Assembly (NCBI GenBank): GCA_910575075.1
Contig: CAJTCY010000018.1
Span: forward strand, 1-64,000
DNA from: Lachnospiraceae bacterium
GTDB lineage: Bacteria; Bacillota; Clostridia; Lachnospirales; Lachnospiraceae
Direction of reading: 5' to 3'
DNA length: 64,000 nt
The notes under the pieces were generated by a model. The model did no database searches and was not told where the DNA came from. It saw only the letters and a program-made list of their open reading frames with translations. Made by a program: the position numbers and the translations under genes. Each line of letters starts with the position of its first letter. The first letter of the stretch is position 1. Positions 9,380-18,166 of the stretch are shown one piece after another.

Positions 9380-10666
9380 TTATCTTTTCGTGTCATTCCT
9401 CTCTTGCAGGAATTTTTGGGAAGCTGTCGCGATTTCAGGCAGAGAAAAGTCTTGCTGGATATCTTCTGGTATTGCTTCCATAGTAACAGAAGAGACATCC
9501 ATTGTCGCAATTTTATCCTGAGCAATTCCCTTTTGTATAAGGGATCGTTTTATTTCCTTTGCCATATCAGCCCCCATCACAGCAACAACAATATAGTCAT
9601 ACTCAGCGCTTAAGATATTTTCAATCGGGCTGATACAGTAGCCTGGGATTGTTTCTCTGTTCGTGTTCCGGTCTACCCATAACATTACCTGATACTCCTG
9701 TGATTCAGACAGGAATTTCATGAGACTATATCCCAGCGCCCCGGCGCCATAGACTATCAATTTATGTCCTCTGCGAATTTGCGGAAACGGATACAAATAA
9801 TTTTTACAAGTTCTAAGCAGCAAACTGTAGTCGGCAATCATTAATTCATATATAACCAGATAGACAAACACTTTCTGCATTTCTGCAAAAACATGATTCG
9901 CTTCTAAATAATTTTTTAGCTGATGATACCAAATATTCATTGGCTGCATGTTAGTGCATGATAAGTTCGGCACAGCATGTGTAATGGAGGATGTTCTCTG
10001 CACATAGTGGTAACCATTTTGTTTTATGACGGAAACCCGCTGCGCTGATACCAGGCAAAACAAGACACAGATTGCATCTTCTCCTAACACAATCTTTTCA
10101 TTTATAAGCGGTTGTTTCTCCTGCAGCAGTTCCCGCTTAATTGCCCATGCACATAGGCACCAGCCAAGTTTCACTTTAAAAGCTTCCTGCTCATCAAAGA
10201 TCATAGATAAAAGCTGCGCTTTTTGGTTTGTGTTAAAAGTCTGGGGAGAAATATGAGGCTCAATGATAATATGGTCATCTGCATAATCTCTGCTGTATCC
10301 GGCCATATATACCATATCAGCTCCAAAATGCATGATTCCATCCTTCACTAATACATTTATCCTCTCTGGTTCGATCCAGTCATCCCCGTCAACATTTACG
10401 ATATAATCTCCCTTCGCCGCACTGACGCCCGCCTTTCTCGCACTGACTAAGCCGCCGTTTGGCTTATGAATTACTGTTATCCGGCCATCTTTCTCTGAAT
10501 AAAAGTCGCATATCTGGGGACTGTCATCTGTAGATCCGTCATCTACCAAAATAATGTCTAAATTTTTGTACGTTTGACAAAGTATGCTTTCAATACACTT
10601 CTTTAAGTAATCTCCTGTGTTATATATGGGAACCACAACGCTAATTAAAATAGAATCATTTTCCAT
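9380..10666 (-). CDS. family 2 glycosyltransferase with C-terminal Rossmann-like G-A-G domain
   Basis: A 428-residue protein. The N-terminal GT-A domain has ISVVVPIYNTGDYL, VDDGSTDDS and the DxD-type VNVDGDDW. From about residue 300 a Rossmann-like unit begins with IVYGAGALG. It is the first gene of the distal part of the minus-strand arm. Immediately upstream is an 86-bp repeat that also precedes the glycosyltransferase at 27511. The ribosome site is a weak AGAGGG about 10 bases before the ATG. The arm is interrupted here by the divergently read AAA gene, so this block may need its own promoter. None is evident apart from the repeat region. Confidence 0.8.
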   Translation of the reverse strand: MENDSILISVVVPIYNTGDYLKKCIESILCQTYKNLDIILVDDGSTDDSPQICDFYSEKDGRITVIHKPNGGLVSARKAGVSAAKGDYIVNVDGDDWIEPERINVLVKDGIMHFGADMVYMAGYSRDYADDHIIIEPHISPQTFNTNQKAQLLSMIFDEQEAFKVKLGWCLCAWAIKRELLQEKQPLINEKIVLGEDAICVLFCLVSAQRVSVIKQNGYHYVQRTSSITHAVPNLSCTNMQPMNIWYHQLKNYLEANHVFAEMQKVFVYLVIYELMIADYSLLLRTCKNYLYPFPQIRRGHKLIVYGAGALGYSLMKFLSESQEYQVMLWVDRNTNRETIPGYCISPIENILSAEYDYIVVAVMGADMAKEIKRSLIQKGIAQDKIATMDVSSVTMEAIPEDIQQDFSLPEIATASQKFLQERNDTKR

Positions 10667-10714
10667 ATTGCTATTTCCCTCTGTTATATGAATAATTGTT
10701 TTTAGCTTTTCTCG

Positions 10715-10800
10715 TAAAATATTTTAATCTGAGGCATTCCTCCCAGAACCCTTGATTTTGGCGGGTTTGGCAGGATTTGACCAGATTTCTGACGGTGAAT
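10715..10800. repeat. 86-bp repeat, copy 1 (upstream of the intact AAA gene)
   Basis: This 86-base segment aligns without gaps to 27552-27637, with about 10 mismatches by eye (roughly 88% identity). In both places it lies between a minus-strand glycosyltransferase start and a plus-strand AAA-ATPase_like gene, so it belongs to a duplicated module or is a common insertion junction. It begins TAAAATATTTTAATCTG and ends ATTTCTGACGGTGAAT. It has no convincing reading frame of its own. The remaining gap 10801-10922 shows no gene. Confidence 0.8.
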
Positions 10801-10922
10801 AAATTAAGAAAAAATTTTGGCAGAGATGTTATTTTTGCCTGATTTAAGAGAAAAGGGAAGGTTATGGATGACGGTATTTCTGACGGAAAAAGGAGGATAA
10901 TGTGGACGGTTAGAAACCACAA

Positions 10923-10951
10923 TTGACTGAGGTATGCCAGAATGCTATACT
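10923..10951 (+). promoter_or_regulatory. SigA-type promoter of the AAA-ATPase_like gene
   Basis: TTGACT at 10923-10928 and TATACT at 10946-10951 are separated by exactly 17 bases, close to the housekeeping consensus. Transcription would begin near 10958, about 80 bases before the ATG at 11036. The gene is thus probably expressed independently of the minus-strand arm it interrupts. Confidence 0.65.
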
Positions 10952-11035
10952 TTTTATATGAGAGTTGCGATGGAATATGAGCGTCTTGAAAATGATGATT
11001 CAGATAACATCTAACAATTTTTGGAGGTATGGCAT

Positions 11036-12727
11036 ATGGCAAGAACAGTGGCAATCGGGATACAGGATTTTGAACAAATGATAGAAGGCGGCTGTTTCTA
11101 TGTAGATAAGACATATTTTATTAAGGAGTGGTGGGAAAGCAAAGACAGCGTCACTTTAATTACCCGGCCCAGGCGTTTCGGCAAAACGCTTACCATGAGC
11201 ATGCTGGAACATTTCTTTTCCATAGGCTGTGCCGGACAAGGAGCTTTATTCGAAAACCTTATGATCTGGCAGGAGCAGAAATATCGTGATTTACAGGGCA
11301 CTTATCCTGTGATCAGTCTTTCCTTTGCATCTGTGAAAGAGAGTGATTATCAAGGACTAAAACAAAGAATTTATCAGATACTCACTGACGTTTATCAAAG
11401 ATATCGTTTTGTCAGAGACAGTGATGCGCTTACAGAGATAGACCGGGAATATTTTGACCGCATATCTATTAATATGAGTGAAAGTGACGCCGCTTATGCG
11501 CTGCACAAGCTCTCTGAATTTTTAAACCGTTATTATGGTAAAAAGGTAATTATTCTGCTGGATGAATATGATACTCCTATGCAAGAGGCATATATCAATG
11601 GATATTGGGATGAGATCGTAAACTTTACCAGAAATTTTTTTAACGCTGCATTCAAAACTAATCCGTACCTTGACCGCGCAATTATGACGGGTATTACCAG
11701 AGTAAGCAAGGAAAGCATTTTCTCAGACTTAAATAACCTTAAGGTGGTGACGGCAACTTCCGACGAGTATCAGGATGTATTTGGATTCACCGAAGAGGAA
11801 GTTTTTGCAGGAATGGATGAACAAGGACTGGATCAAAAGGATGAAGTAAAGAAATGGTATGATGGCTTTACTTTCGGCAAGGCAAAGGATATCTATAATC
11901 CGTGGTCCATCTTAAATTTCCTGGATACCGGGAAGATTGGAATTTACTGGGCAAATACAAGCTCCAACAGTCTTGTCGGAAAATTGATTCGGGAAGGAAG
12001 CCCGGATGTAAAAGTTGTAATGGAAGAGCTCTTAAAAGGTGAGACATTTCATACTGTGATAGATGAACAAATTATTTTTGAACAGTTGGGATACCGAACC
12101 AGCGCCCTCTGGAGCCTGCTGCTTGCGAGCGGATATTTAAAAGTAGAACATTATGAATTTAATATTGAGAAAAGAAAACCGGAATATGACCTGAAGCTGA
12201 CAAACCTGGAAGTTCAATGTATGTTTGAACGAATGATAGATGACTGGTTTTTGGAATACACTCCGCACTACAACCGGTTTATCAAAGCCCTTTTGGCCGG
12301 AGATTTAAAAGAAATGAATATCTATATGAACAAAGTAGCGCTGAACACGATCAGTTATTTTGATACAGGAAACCGTCCCTCCGGAAGTGAGCCGGAACGC
12401 TTTTATCATGGACTGGTACTTGGTCTGCTGGTAGAGTTGAGCGATAGGTACACGGTAACATCCAACCGTGAAAGCGGCTATGGACGTTATGATGTGATAC
12501 TGGAACCGCGGAAAAAGGGATGTCCGGCAATTATTATGGAATTCAAGGTCCTTGACCGGGAGGAAGAAAAATCACTGCCGGAAACGGTAGACGCAGCTTT
12601 AAAACAGATTGAGAAAAAGCAGTATGCACAGGTTCTGATAGATAAAGGAGTAGCAGCAGAACATATTCATAAATATGGCTTTGCCTTTGAGGGGAAAAAT
12701 GTGCTGATTGGGGAAAACACCTTATGA
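11036..12727 (+). CDS. AAA-ATPase_like protein with C-terminal PD-(D/E)XK nuclease-like domain
   Basis: A 563-residue protein of the AAA-ATPase_like plus PDDEXK_9 family, common in gut anaerobes and of unproven function. RPRRFGKT at 44-51 is the Walker A variant. VIILLDEYD at 171-179 is Walker B. MTGITRVSKES near 222-232 is the sensor region. The C-terminal nuclease-like fold has YGRYD with D486, then E502-F-K504. ATG at 11036 is favoured by GGAGG eight bases upstream; an in-frame TTG at 11021 overlaps that site. It runs against the surrounding minus-strand genes and has its own promoter. A second, inactivated copy lies at 27932-29776. Ideas for this family include mobile-element or defence roles, but the sequence here does not decide. 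Confidence 0.85.
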   Translation: MARTVAIGIQDFEQMIEGGCFYVDKTYFIKEWWESKDSVTLITRPRRFGKTLTMSMLEHFFSIGCAGQGALFENLMIWQEQKYRDLQGTYPVISLSFASVKESDYQGLKQRIYQILTDVYQRYRFVRDSDALTEIDREYFDRISINMSESDAAYALHKLSEFLNRYYGKKVIILLDEYDTPMQEAYINGYWDEIVNFTRNFFNAAFKTNPYLDRAIMTGITRVSKESIFSDLNNLKVVTATSDEYQDVFGFTEEEVFAGMDEQGLDQKDEVKKWYDGFTFGKAKDIYNPWSILNFLDTGKIGIYWANTSSNSLVGKLIREGSPDVKVVMEELLKGETFHTVIDEQIIFEQLGYRTSALWSLLLASGYLKVEHYEFNIEKRKPEYDLKLTNLEVQCMFERMIDDWFLEYTPHYNRFIKALLAGDLKEMNIYMNKVALNTISYFDTGNRPSGSEPERFYHGLVLGLLVELSDRYTVTSNRESGYGRYDVILEPRKKGCPAIIMEFKVLDREEEKSLPETVDAALKQIEKKQYAQVLIDKGVAAEHIHKYGFAFEGKNVLIGENTL

Positions 12728-12744
12728 ATGGAATACAATAAGTG

Positions 12745-12766
12745 GCATAATTGTTATTTCTCTTAT
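12745..12766 (-). repeat. 22-bp motif shared with 49409-49430
   Basis: The minus strand reads ATAAGAGAAATAACAATTAT followed by GC, identical to the plus strand at 49409-49430. Both copies lie directly beside a stem-loop. The motif overlaps the outer arm of the hairpin at 12757-12818. It may mark the end of an extinct insertion element or a dispersed palindromic repeat. Confidence 0.6.
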
Positions 12767-12818
12767 AGGGAAGATACTTTCACGCTTTAGCGTGACAAGC
12801 TATCTCCTGTAAGAGAAA
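12757..12818. repeat. long imperfect hairpin between convergent genes
   Basis: Outer arms TTTCTCTTATAGGGAAGATA and TATCTCCTGTAAGAGAAA pair with a few bulges. The inner core TCACGCT-TT-AGCGTGA is a perfect 7-bp stem. It lies between the convergent stop codons of the AAA gene (12727) and pseC (12836), the expected place for a bidirectional terminator. There is no clear T-run on the plus strand, so it could instead be an extragenic palindromic repeat. Confidence 0.55.
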
Positions 12819-12835
12819 AATATGGCAGCCGTGTT

Positions 12836-13957
12836 CTAAATAATTTTTTTCAGTGTCTCTATCACGTATTCCTGCTGTTCATCCTGCAGAGAATAGTACA
12901 ATGGTAAACTGAGAATATTTTTGTACAGTTCTTCTGCCTGTTCACAGTATACATTATCATACCCATGACTCTGATAATATGGATGTTTATATACAGGAAT
13001 ATAATGAACATTTACCTGTATGCCGGCCGCCTGCAGTTTATCGTAAATTTCTCTGCGTCTGCCGTTGGGAGTCTGAATTACATATAAATGCCAACTGCTG
13101 CTGCAGCCCTTTTTCTGCAGGGGACAGGTAATGCCGTCAATTTTGCCCAGTTCATCAGAATATCTTTGCGCAAGTATGCGCCTTCTTGCTACAAACCGGT
13201 CAAGTTTTTTCATTTGAGAAATGCCAAGTGCACACTGTATGTCTGTAATCCGGTAATTATAACCCAGTTTTAACTGCTGATAGTACCAACCTCCTTCATT
13301 TTCTGACATAAGCGCTTCATTCCGGGTAATCCCATGGTTTCTGAAAAGAAGGAGCCTCTGATACAGTTCATTATCATCTGTCGTAATCATTCCCCCTTCT
13401 CCAGTAGTGATGTGCTTTACCGGATGAAAACTGAATGTTGACATATCAGAAACTGCGCCTATTTTTTTACCTTTGTAATCTGCTCCCAGCGCATGGGCAG
13501 CGTCTTCAATCACCAGCAGGTTATGTTCTTTGGCAATTTTATGAATCTCATCCATTTCACAAGGCTGTCCCGTATAATGAACGGCAATAATTGCTTTTGT
13601 CTTTGCTGTTATCTTTTGTCTGATATCTTCTGGATCTATATTGTAAGTATCCTTTTTAATATCAGCAAATACAGGCTTTCCCCCGCAGTATAGTATACAG
13701 TTTGCAGAAGCTGCAAAAGTAACAGCCGTTGTTATGACTTCATCTCCCGTCCGGATGCCTGCCGCATAACAGGCTGCATGTAATGCGGCTGTGCCATTAG
13801 ACACGGCAACTGCATATCTGGCTCCGGTATAATCTGCCACTGCTTTCTCGAAATTTTTTACTGCAGGTCCCGTAGTAAGAAAATCTGATCTGAGAATATT
13901 TACGACTTCCTGAATGTCTTCATCATCAATGTATTGTCTGCCATATGGTATGTTCAA
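12836..13957 (-). CDS. pseC: UDP-4-amino-4,6-dideoxy-N-acetyl-beta-L-altrosamine transaminase
   Basis: A 373-residue PLP enzyme of the DegT/DnrJ/EryC1/StrS family that aminates C4 of the PseB product, the second step to pseudaminic acid. The start NIPYGRQYIDDEDI is typical of PseC. SNGTAALH at 53-60 binds the phosphate of PLP, EDAAHALGA at 151-159 contains the PLP-ring aspartate, and K181 in FHPVKHITTGEGG is the Schiff-base lysine. The start is TTG at 13957, with AAGGAG ten bases upstream; no ATG fits. It follows pseB by 46 bases. The match to PseC rather than LegC rests on the paired PseB and PseG. Confidence 0.88.
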   Translation of the reverse strand: MNIPYGRQYIDDEDIQEVVNILRSDFLTTGPAVKNFEKAVADYTGARYAVAVSNGTAALHAACYAAGIRTGDEVITTAVTFAASANCILYCGGKPVFADIKKDTYNIDPEDIRQKITAKTKAIIAVHYTGQPCEMDEIHKIAKEHNLLVIEDAAHALGADYKGKKIGAVSDMSTFSFHPVKHITTGEGGMITTDDNELYQRLLLFRNHGITRNEALMSENEGGWYYQQLKLGYNYRITDIQCALGISQMKKLDRFVARRRILAQRYSDELGKIDGITCPLQKKGCSSSWHLYVIQTPNGRRREIYDKLQAAGIQVNVHYIPVYKHPYYQSHGYDNVYCEQAEELYKNILSLPLYYSLQDEQQEYVIETLKKII

Positions 13958-14003
13958 TTTACAAATACTCCTTCCTGGCTCATTTGCAATTATCTTCTCT
14001 TCG

Positions 14004-14999
14004 TCAAATATATTTTAACGCCTCTTTTAATTCCTCCGTACCAAGCCATACGGTGTTTGTCCCTGAACTGTATTCAAAATCATCCGCAACTTTCACTCCG
14101 CCCTCTGTAAATCCTGCTTTGAAATCCCACCATTCGAAATGTGGGTATATAATATAATGTTTATCGTATTCATAAGTTAGAATAGAATCATCTTTCGTCA
14201 CCATGACTTCATGCAGCTTTTCTCCCTCACGGATGCCAAACACGTCTATCTTACAGTCTGGTAGCATGGCTCTTGCCAAATCTCCGATATGGAAAGAGGG
14301 AATTTTTGATATGTATGTCTCTCCGCCTTTTGATTCGTGGAACGCTTTAAAAACCAGATCTACGCCTTGTTCTAAGGTAATCCAGAATCTTGTCATCCGC
14401 ATATCGGTAACGCCCAGTGTATGTCCTCCCTCGTCTATGATTTTCTGCCAGATGGGAATCACAGAGCCCCTGCTTCCTGCTACATTTCCATAGCGCACAA
14501 CAGAAAATACCGTATGATAGTTTTTTCCACGATAGGCGTTTGCAGCGATAAATAATTTGTCAGAGACCAGCTTTGTCCCCCCGTATAAATTGATGGGATT
14601 TACCGCCTTATCTGTGGACAAGGCCACCACCTTTTTGACACCGCAGTCTAAAGCGGCGTCAATGACATTCTGCGCGCCATGGATATTCGTTTTGATTGCC
14701 TCCATCGGATTATATTCACAGGTTGGAACCTGCTTCATTGCGGCGGCATGGATGACATAATCTACGCCCGTAAATGCACGGTACAGCCGTTCTCTGTCCC
14801 GGACATCTCCGATAAAAAAGCGGACTCTGTCCATATCCACTTTATCCATGTAGTCTGTTTTCATCACATTTTGCTTGAACTCATCCCTGGAATAGATGAT
14901 GACTTTCTTGGGACTATAATCTTGAAAGATTTTCTCCAAAAACTTTTTTCCAAAAGAGCCTGTCCCTCCCGTAATCAAGATTGTTTTTCCATTTAGCAT
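14004..14999 (-). CDS. pseB: UDP-N-acetylglucosamine 4,6-dehydratase (5-inverting)
   Basis: A 331-residue SDR that catalyses the first committed step of pseudaminic acid synthesis, dehydrating UDP-GlcNAc with inversion at C5. The start MLNGKTILITGGTGSFGKKF is diagnostic for PseB/FlaA1-type dehydratases, and GGTGSFG is the NAD loop. STDKAVNP is the family TDK motif, and YGGTK carries the catalytic tyrosine and lysine. I chose ATG at 14999 because AAGGAG lies seven bases upstream; longer in-frame starts add unconserved residues. It heads the pseB-pseC pair on the minus strand. Membrane-type homologues (PglF) have transmembrane helices that are absent here, which supports PseB. Confidence 0.92.
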   Translation of the reverse strand: MLNGKTILITGGTGSFGKKFLEKIFQDYSPKKVIIYSRDEFKQNVMKTDYMDKVDMDRVRFFIGDVRDRERLYRAFTGVDYVIHAAAMKQVPTCEYNPMEAIKTNIHGAQNVIDAALDCGVKKVVALSTDKAVNPINLYGGTKLVSDKLFIAANAYRGKNYHTVFSVVRYGNVAGSRGSVIPIWQKIIDEGGHTLGVTDMRMTRFWITLEQGVDLVFKAFHESKGGETYISKIPSFHIGDLARAMLPDCKIDVFGIREGEKLHEVMVTKDDSILTYEYDKHYIIYPHFEWWDFKAGFTEGGVKVADDFEYSSGTNTVWLGTEELKEALKYI

Positions 15000-15065
15000 G
15001 TTGAACTCCTTTTTCATAACAAATATTTCAATCATTCCTGATGTTGATTATTTACATCTTTCTGT

Positions 15066-15521
15066 CTATGAATCTGACAGCTGCAATTCATATAAGCGAT
15101 ATTTCTCAGCATACCCCGTATCTTCAAATACTTTCTGAGAAGCTGTATTGCCGGGTTTCACTCTGGCAATTAACTTCTTTACGTCGGGAAAGTCCTGCCG
15201 TACCTGCTTTCTCAGAAGAGAAATCATTTCTTTTCCATGCCCTTTATCTCTTTCCTGCAGGCATATGCTGTAATCAATCTCTGCATCTTCCCCTTCCACG
15301 CTGACTCTTACCTGACCAATTGGCTTGTCGTCAGAGACATATATGTACTGTCTGGCGTTATGGCTCATCAGAAGGTTTTTAAACCATTTTTTATGTTCTT
15401 CATAAACTATACTTTGGCTTGAAAAGGCATTCTGCCTGACGGAACGCTCATTTACCCAGCCAAAGAGCAGATCAAGGTCCTGCATATCTGCATTTCTTAA
15501 ATATCCCATAGCTCTTACCAT
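15066..15521 (-). CDS. GNAT N-acetyltransferase, PseH-like
   Basis: A GNAT-fold enzyme of about 150 residues. The pattern FGWVNERSVRQNAF followed by EHKKWFKNLL matches the PseH/FlmH type, which acetylates the 4-amino group of the PseC product. The acetyl-CoA loop is RDKGHGKEMISLL, a Q/R-x-x-G-x-G/A variant, and the C-terminal half has NTASQKVFEDTGY. The start is uncertain: ATG at 15521 has GGGAG only three bases away, while ATG at 15509 is equally plausible. Longer frames would overlap the deacetylase gene that ends at 15547. Its position beside pseB, pseC and pseG supports the PseH role, though it could acylate with another CoA donor. Confidence 0.7.
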   Translation of the reverse strand: MVRAMGYLRNADMQDLDLLFGWVNERSVRQNAFSSQSIVYEEHKKWFKNLLMSHNARQYIYVSDDKPIGQVRVSVEGEDAEIDYSICLQERDKGHGKEMISLLRKQVRQDFPDVKKLIARVKPGNTASQKVFEDTGYAEKYRLYELQLSDS

Positions 15522-15546
15522 ATTCTCCCAAAGGGGTACTGCCTGT

Positions 15547-16230
15547 TCACTCAACTTTACGGATGAGCTCAAATGCCTCCGCATATTTTCTGCCGACAGT
15601 TCCGCCCCATTTTCCAGCATGATACTCCAGCATCTTCAGTGAACGCGGATGTGGAAAATCACATAATTCTGATTTATACTTTTTCATTGCTTCACACTTG
15701 ATCTGAAACTGATGTTCAATATCGACAAATACATTCGGACAGAAGACAGTATTTTTATCACCAAAATTCCATTCTGTTGACGATACTGTCTCAAATGCGT
15801 ATAGTTCCGTTACCGGATAATCTCCAATTGGCCTCGCAGCTGTGAGCACTGCCTCGCAGGTAATTCTGTGATCAATATTGAGATCATGGGCATGATGCGT
15901 ATAGATCACATTGGGCTGCAGCCGCTTGATATACGTTTCTATCGTTTTGACAATATCTAACAGATCCACACTGTCGAACCTGTTATCTGGCAGATTCTCA
16001 AAATAAATTTCTGTATAGCCAATCGTTTGCGCCGCAGCTATGGAATCTTTATGCAGCTGCGCAACCTCTTCTGCCGGAGCATTCTTACGCTTCTCCCATC
16101 TGGAGGTCTGCCCTTCTCCGAGTATCAGAACAAATGCTGTATCTCCCGCAGAGGTTCTCTTTGCTATCGTTGCTCCAACACCAAGGATTTCATCATCTGG
16201 GTGAGCTGCTATCACCAATAAGACACTCAT
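15547..16230 (-). CDS. PIG-L family (LmbE-like) zinc deacetylase
   Basis: A 227-residue protein with the family zinc motif AHPDDE at 9-14 and the downstream histidine motif in THHAHDLNIDHR. PIG-L enzymes remove an N-acetyl group from GlcNAc or related N-acyl substrates. The ATG at 16230 has AGGTGG eight bases upstream; the GTG four codons earlier overlaps that site. It lies between the GNAT and pseG. A deacetylase in a pseudaminic acid set is not needed for the standard Pse5Ac7Ac pathway. It hints that one N-acetyl is removed so another acyl or aminoacyl group can be added. This is inference from context. Confidence 0.82.
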   Translation of the reverse strand: MSVLLVIAAHPDDEILGVGATIAKRTSAGDTAFVLILGEGQTSRWEKRKNAPAEEVAQLHKDSIAAAQTIGYTEIYFENLPDNRFDSVDLLDIVKTIETYIKRLQPNVIYTHHAHDLNIDHRITCEAVLTAARPIGDYPVTELYAFETVSSTEWNFGDKNTVFCPNVFVDIEHQFQIKCEAMKKYKSELCDFPHPRSLKMLEYHAGKWGGTVGRKYAEAFELIRKVE

Positions 16231-16278
16231 ATCAAATTCCACCTTTCTGCCAGCATGTAAAGATCATTTCACAATCTA

Positions 16279-17343
16279 TCAATTTTTTTGAGTTTCCCCA
16301 TTTTTAACAACCATCGGTATTTTAGCCCCACATAATTGCAATATTTTTTCAGCAGTTCTGCTGGCGCCATATCCATCTACCAACCGCTGTCCATTTTTAC
16401 TCATGTTGTCTCTTTTCTCCTTGTCAGAAAAAAGAATGCTGCATTGCCGGCAGAATTGTGTTTCATTGAATGCTTCAAAATCTCCGGCTGCGCATGTCGT
16501 CTCTTTTCGATTCATATATTCTGCCAGCAGTCTCTGGTCGCTGGCCAAGGTATAACAAACAGACGGGACGCCGCAAGAAGCAAGTTCATATAAAGTGCTT
16601 CCGGCAGCCGAAATAAAAAAGTCAGCATTGCGCATACATTCTTTCATATTCGCATTTTGATGTATGACAAGATTTTTTTCCTGCAGTTTCTTGATATAGC
16701 TTCGTGTAAAATTGCATCCTGCAATCACATGAATACGGAGTGTAGAAAAATTTTTAATTAATGCATCGCTAATCTTACAGCAGAACTCACAGGGGTCGGC
16801 TCCGCCAGAGGTAATGTATATCTCTTTTATGGTCTGATTATTTTGCCTGGTGCTTACGTTTCGGAATTCCTTGCGCATCAGCAGATAACGGCTTCCTATT
16901 AACTTGAGAGGAACATTTCCATATTGGGCGTCTGCCCCATAAACATTGCCATTGATCACGGCATCTGCCAAAACATCACGCTGCAATCCATCATCTATAC
17001 AAACCAAATAAGGAACTCTGTTTTTCAGTTTGCGAAAATAATCGTCTTTGGCCCCATAGTGGTCCACAATCAGGCAGTCTATGTTTTCTTGGGCAATAAT
17101 CTCAGACACCTCATCTATCTCGTCAATAATACTGGGAAATTCATAGATTTTCTCATTTGTTATATAGGGCTTTTTTATTGAAATAACGGGATAAGGGATC
17201 ATTCCCTCCCATTTGTTTCTGCATATAAAAATAATTTTGCTGTTTGATATCAGAGAGCATTCATCTGCCAGAGCCAGACAGCGAATCATATGCCCTAATC
17301 CGATAGATTGTCCCGTATCCAATCTAATAGCAATTTTTTTCAT
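16279..17343 (-). CDS. pseG: UDP-2,4-diacetamido-2,4,6-trideoxy-beta-L-altropyranose hydrolase
   Basis: A 354-residue GT-B-fold hydrolase that releases UDP to give the free hexose used by PseI. The N-terminus has RLDTGQSIGLGHMIR, where the G-x-G-H motif supplies the histidine seen in PseG. LIVDHYGAKDDYFRKL and ITSGGADPCEFC are further family hallmarks. FFISAAGSTLYELASCGVP forms the UDP-binding C-terminal half. It ends 36 bases before the deacetylase start and begins 4 bases after the amidohydrolase. Its presence makes the pathway pseudaminic-type rather than legionaminic-type, in which NeuC-like epimerases act. Confidence 0.88.
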   Translation of the reverse strand: MKKIAIRLDTGQSIGLGHMIRCLALADECSLISNSKIIFICRNKWEGMIPYPVISIKKPYITNEKIYEFPSIIDEIDEVSEIIAQENIDCLIVDHYGAKDDYFRKLKNRVPYLVCIDDGLQRDVLADAVINGNVYGADAQYGNVPLKLIGSRYLLMRKEFRNVSTRQNNQTIKEIYITSGGADPCEFCCKISDALIKNFSTLRIHVIAGCNFTRSYIKKLQEKNLVIHQNANMKECMRNADFFISAAGSTLYELASCGVPSVCYTLASDQRLLAEYMNRKETTCAAGDFEAFNETQFCRQCSILFSDKEKRDNMSKNGQRLVDGYGASRTAEKILQLCGAKIPMVVKNGETQKN

Positions 17344-17347
17344 CTAG

Positions 17348-18115
17348 TTACTCCCAATATTTCTGGCAGAAACAATTAAAATTTTCCGCCAGAATTTTCT
17401 CTTTATTTTGGCTGCTGATCTGATATTTCTTGCAAAACAGATCAAATTTAGACAGCTCCTCTTCCAATGAGTGATACGGATAATCAGACCCCCAGAATAT
17501 CCTCTCATAATTCAGCTTCGACATCACAAAGTATAAATCTTGTATTACATGAGATTCCCACCAGAAAGGGATCGTGAAACTGATATCCATATACAAATTT
17601 TCATATTCCTGCATGAGAGAAAAGACGTCCAATATCCGTACCATTCCACCGTGCGCAATGATCAATGGATTTTCAAATCCTTCACGCAAAACTCTTTCCG
17701 CTAAATCGACGCCATTTGTGGCGTAAATATATTTAGAGCCATAAGAGCCACAAATCGTCAATGCCATTCCATGTTCCTGTATTTTTTGGGCAAATTTGCA
17801 AACAGCCTCGTAATCTTCGTAAAGTAATTTCTGTTCATACGGCAGTAACTTCACCAAACGGACCTGGCGGCGTTTCAGTTCTTCAAGCTTTTCCTCTATT
17901 CTGCCGTCATGAGGGTCTAACATGATACCGGGAATGATATTTTTGCCCCACGCAAGGGCATAATTTTGTTCTGCAAAATCGTTTTCGTCAATGAAATACA
18001 GCACGCCTTTTTCTATGTGATAGCGTTTCATTTCACTCTTTAACTGCTTGATCTGTTCCTGCTTATCATTTCCTTGAAGGCTGCAATGTAAATGAGCGTC
18101 TATAATTTCTTTCAT
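17348..18115 (-). CDS. amidohydrolase-2 family metal-dependent hydrolase
   Basis: A 255-residue TIM-barrel protein. DAHLH at 6-10 is the first metal-binding pair, AHGGM near 155 supplies a further histidine, and FWGSDYP near 208 has the catalytic aspartate. Members hydrolyse or decarboxylate small carbonyl compounds. The gene follows a GAGGAGGGATTTC ribosome site and is nearly abutted to pseG (4 bases). It is one of four unusual enzymes placed between pseG and the pseI-type synthase. Its substrate is unknown; hydrolysis of an N-acyl or lactone group on the nonulosonate precursor is a guess from context. Confidence 0.75.
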   Translation of the reverse strand: MKEIIDAHLHCSLQGNDKQEQIKQLKSEMKRYHIEKGVLYFIDENDFAEQNYALAWGKNIIPGIMLDPHDGRIEEKLEELKRRQVRLVKLLPYEQKLLYEDYEAVCKFAQKIQEHGMALTICGSYGSKYIYATNGVDLAERVLREGFENPLIIAHGGMVRILDVFSLMQEYENLYMDISFTIPFWWESHVIQDLYFVMSKLNYERIFWGSDYPYHSLEEELSKFDLFCKKYQISSQNKEKILAENFNCFCQKYWE

Positions 18116-18166
18116 GAAATCCCTCCTCGATATTCTGTTTTGATATGATAGATTCTGCCAGTTGCT

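Noticed and set aside
10671-11114. Minus-strand open frame of 147 codons covering the 86-bp repeat
   Set aside because: It crosses the AAA promoter and start, shows no family resemblance and its tail is only the repeat; the same repeat at the other site is in different frames.
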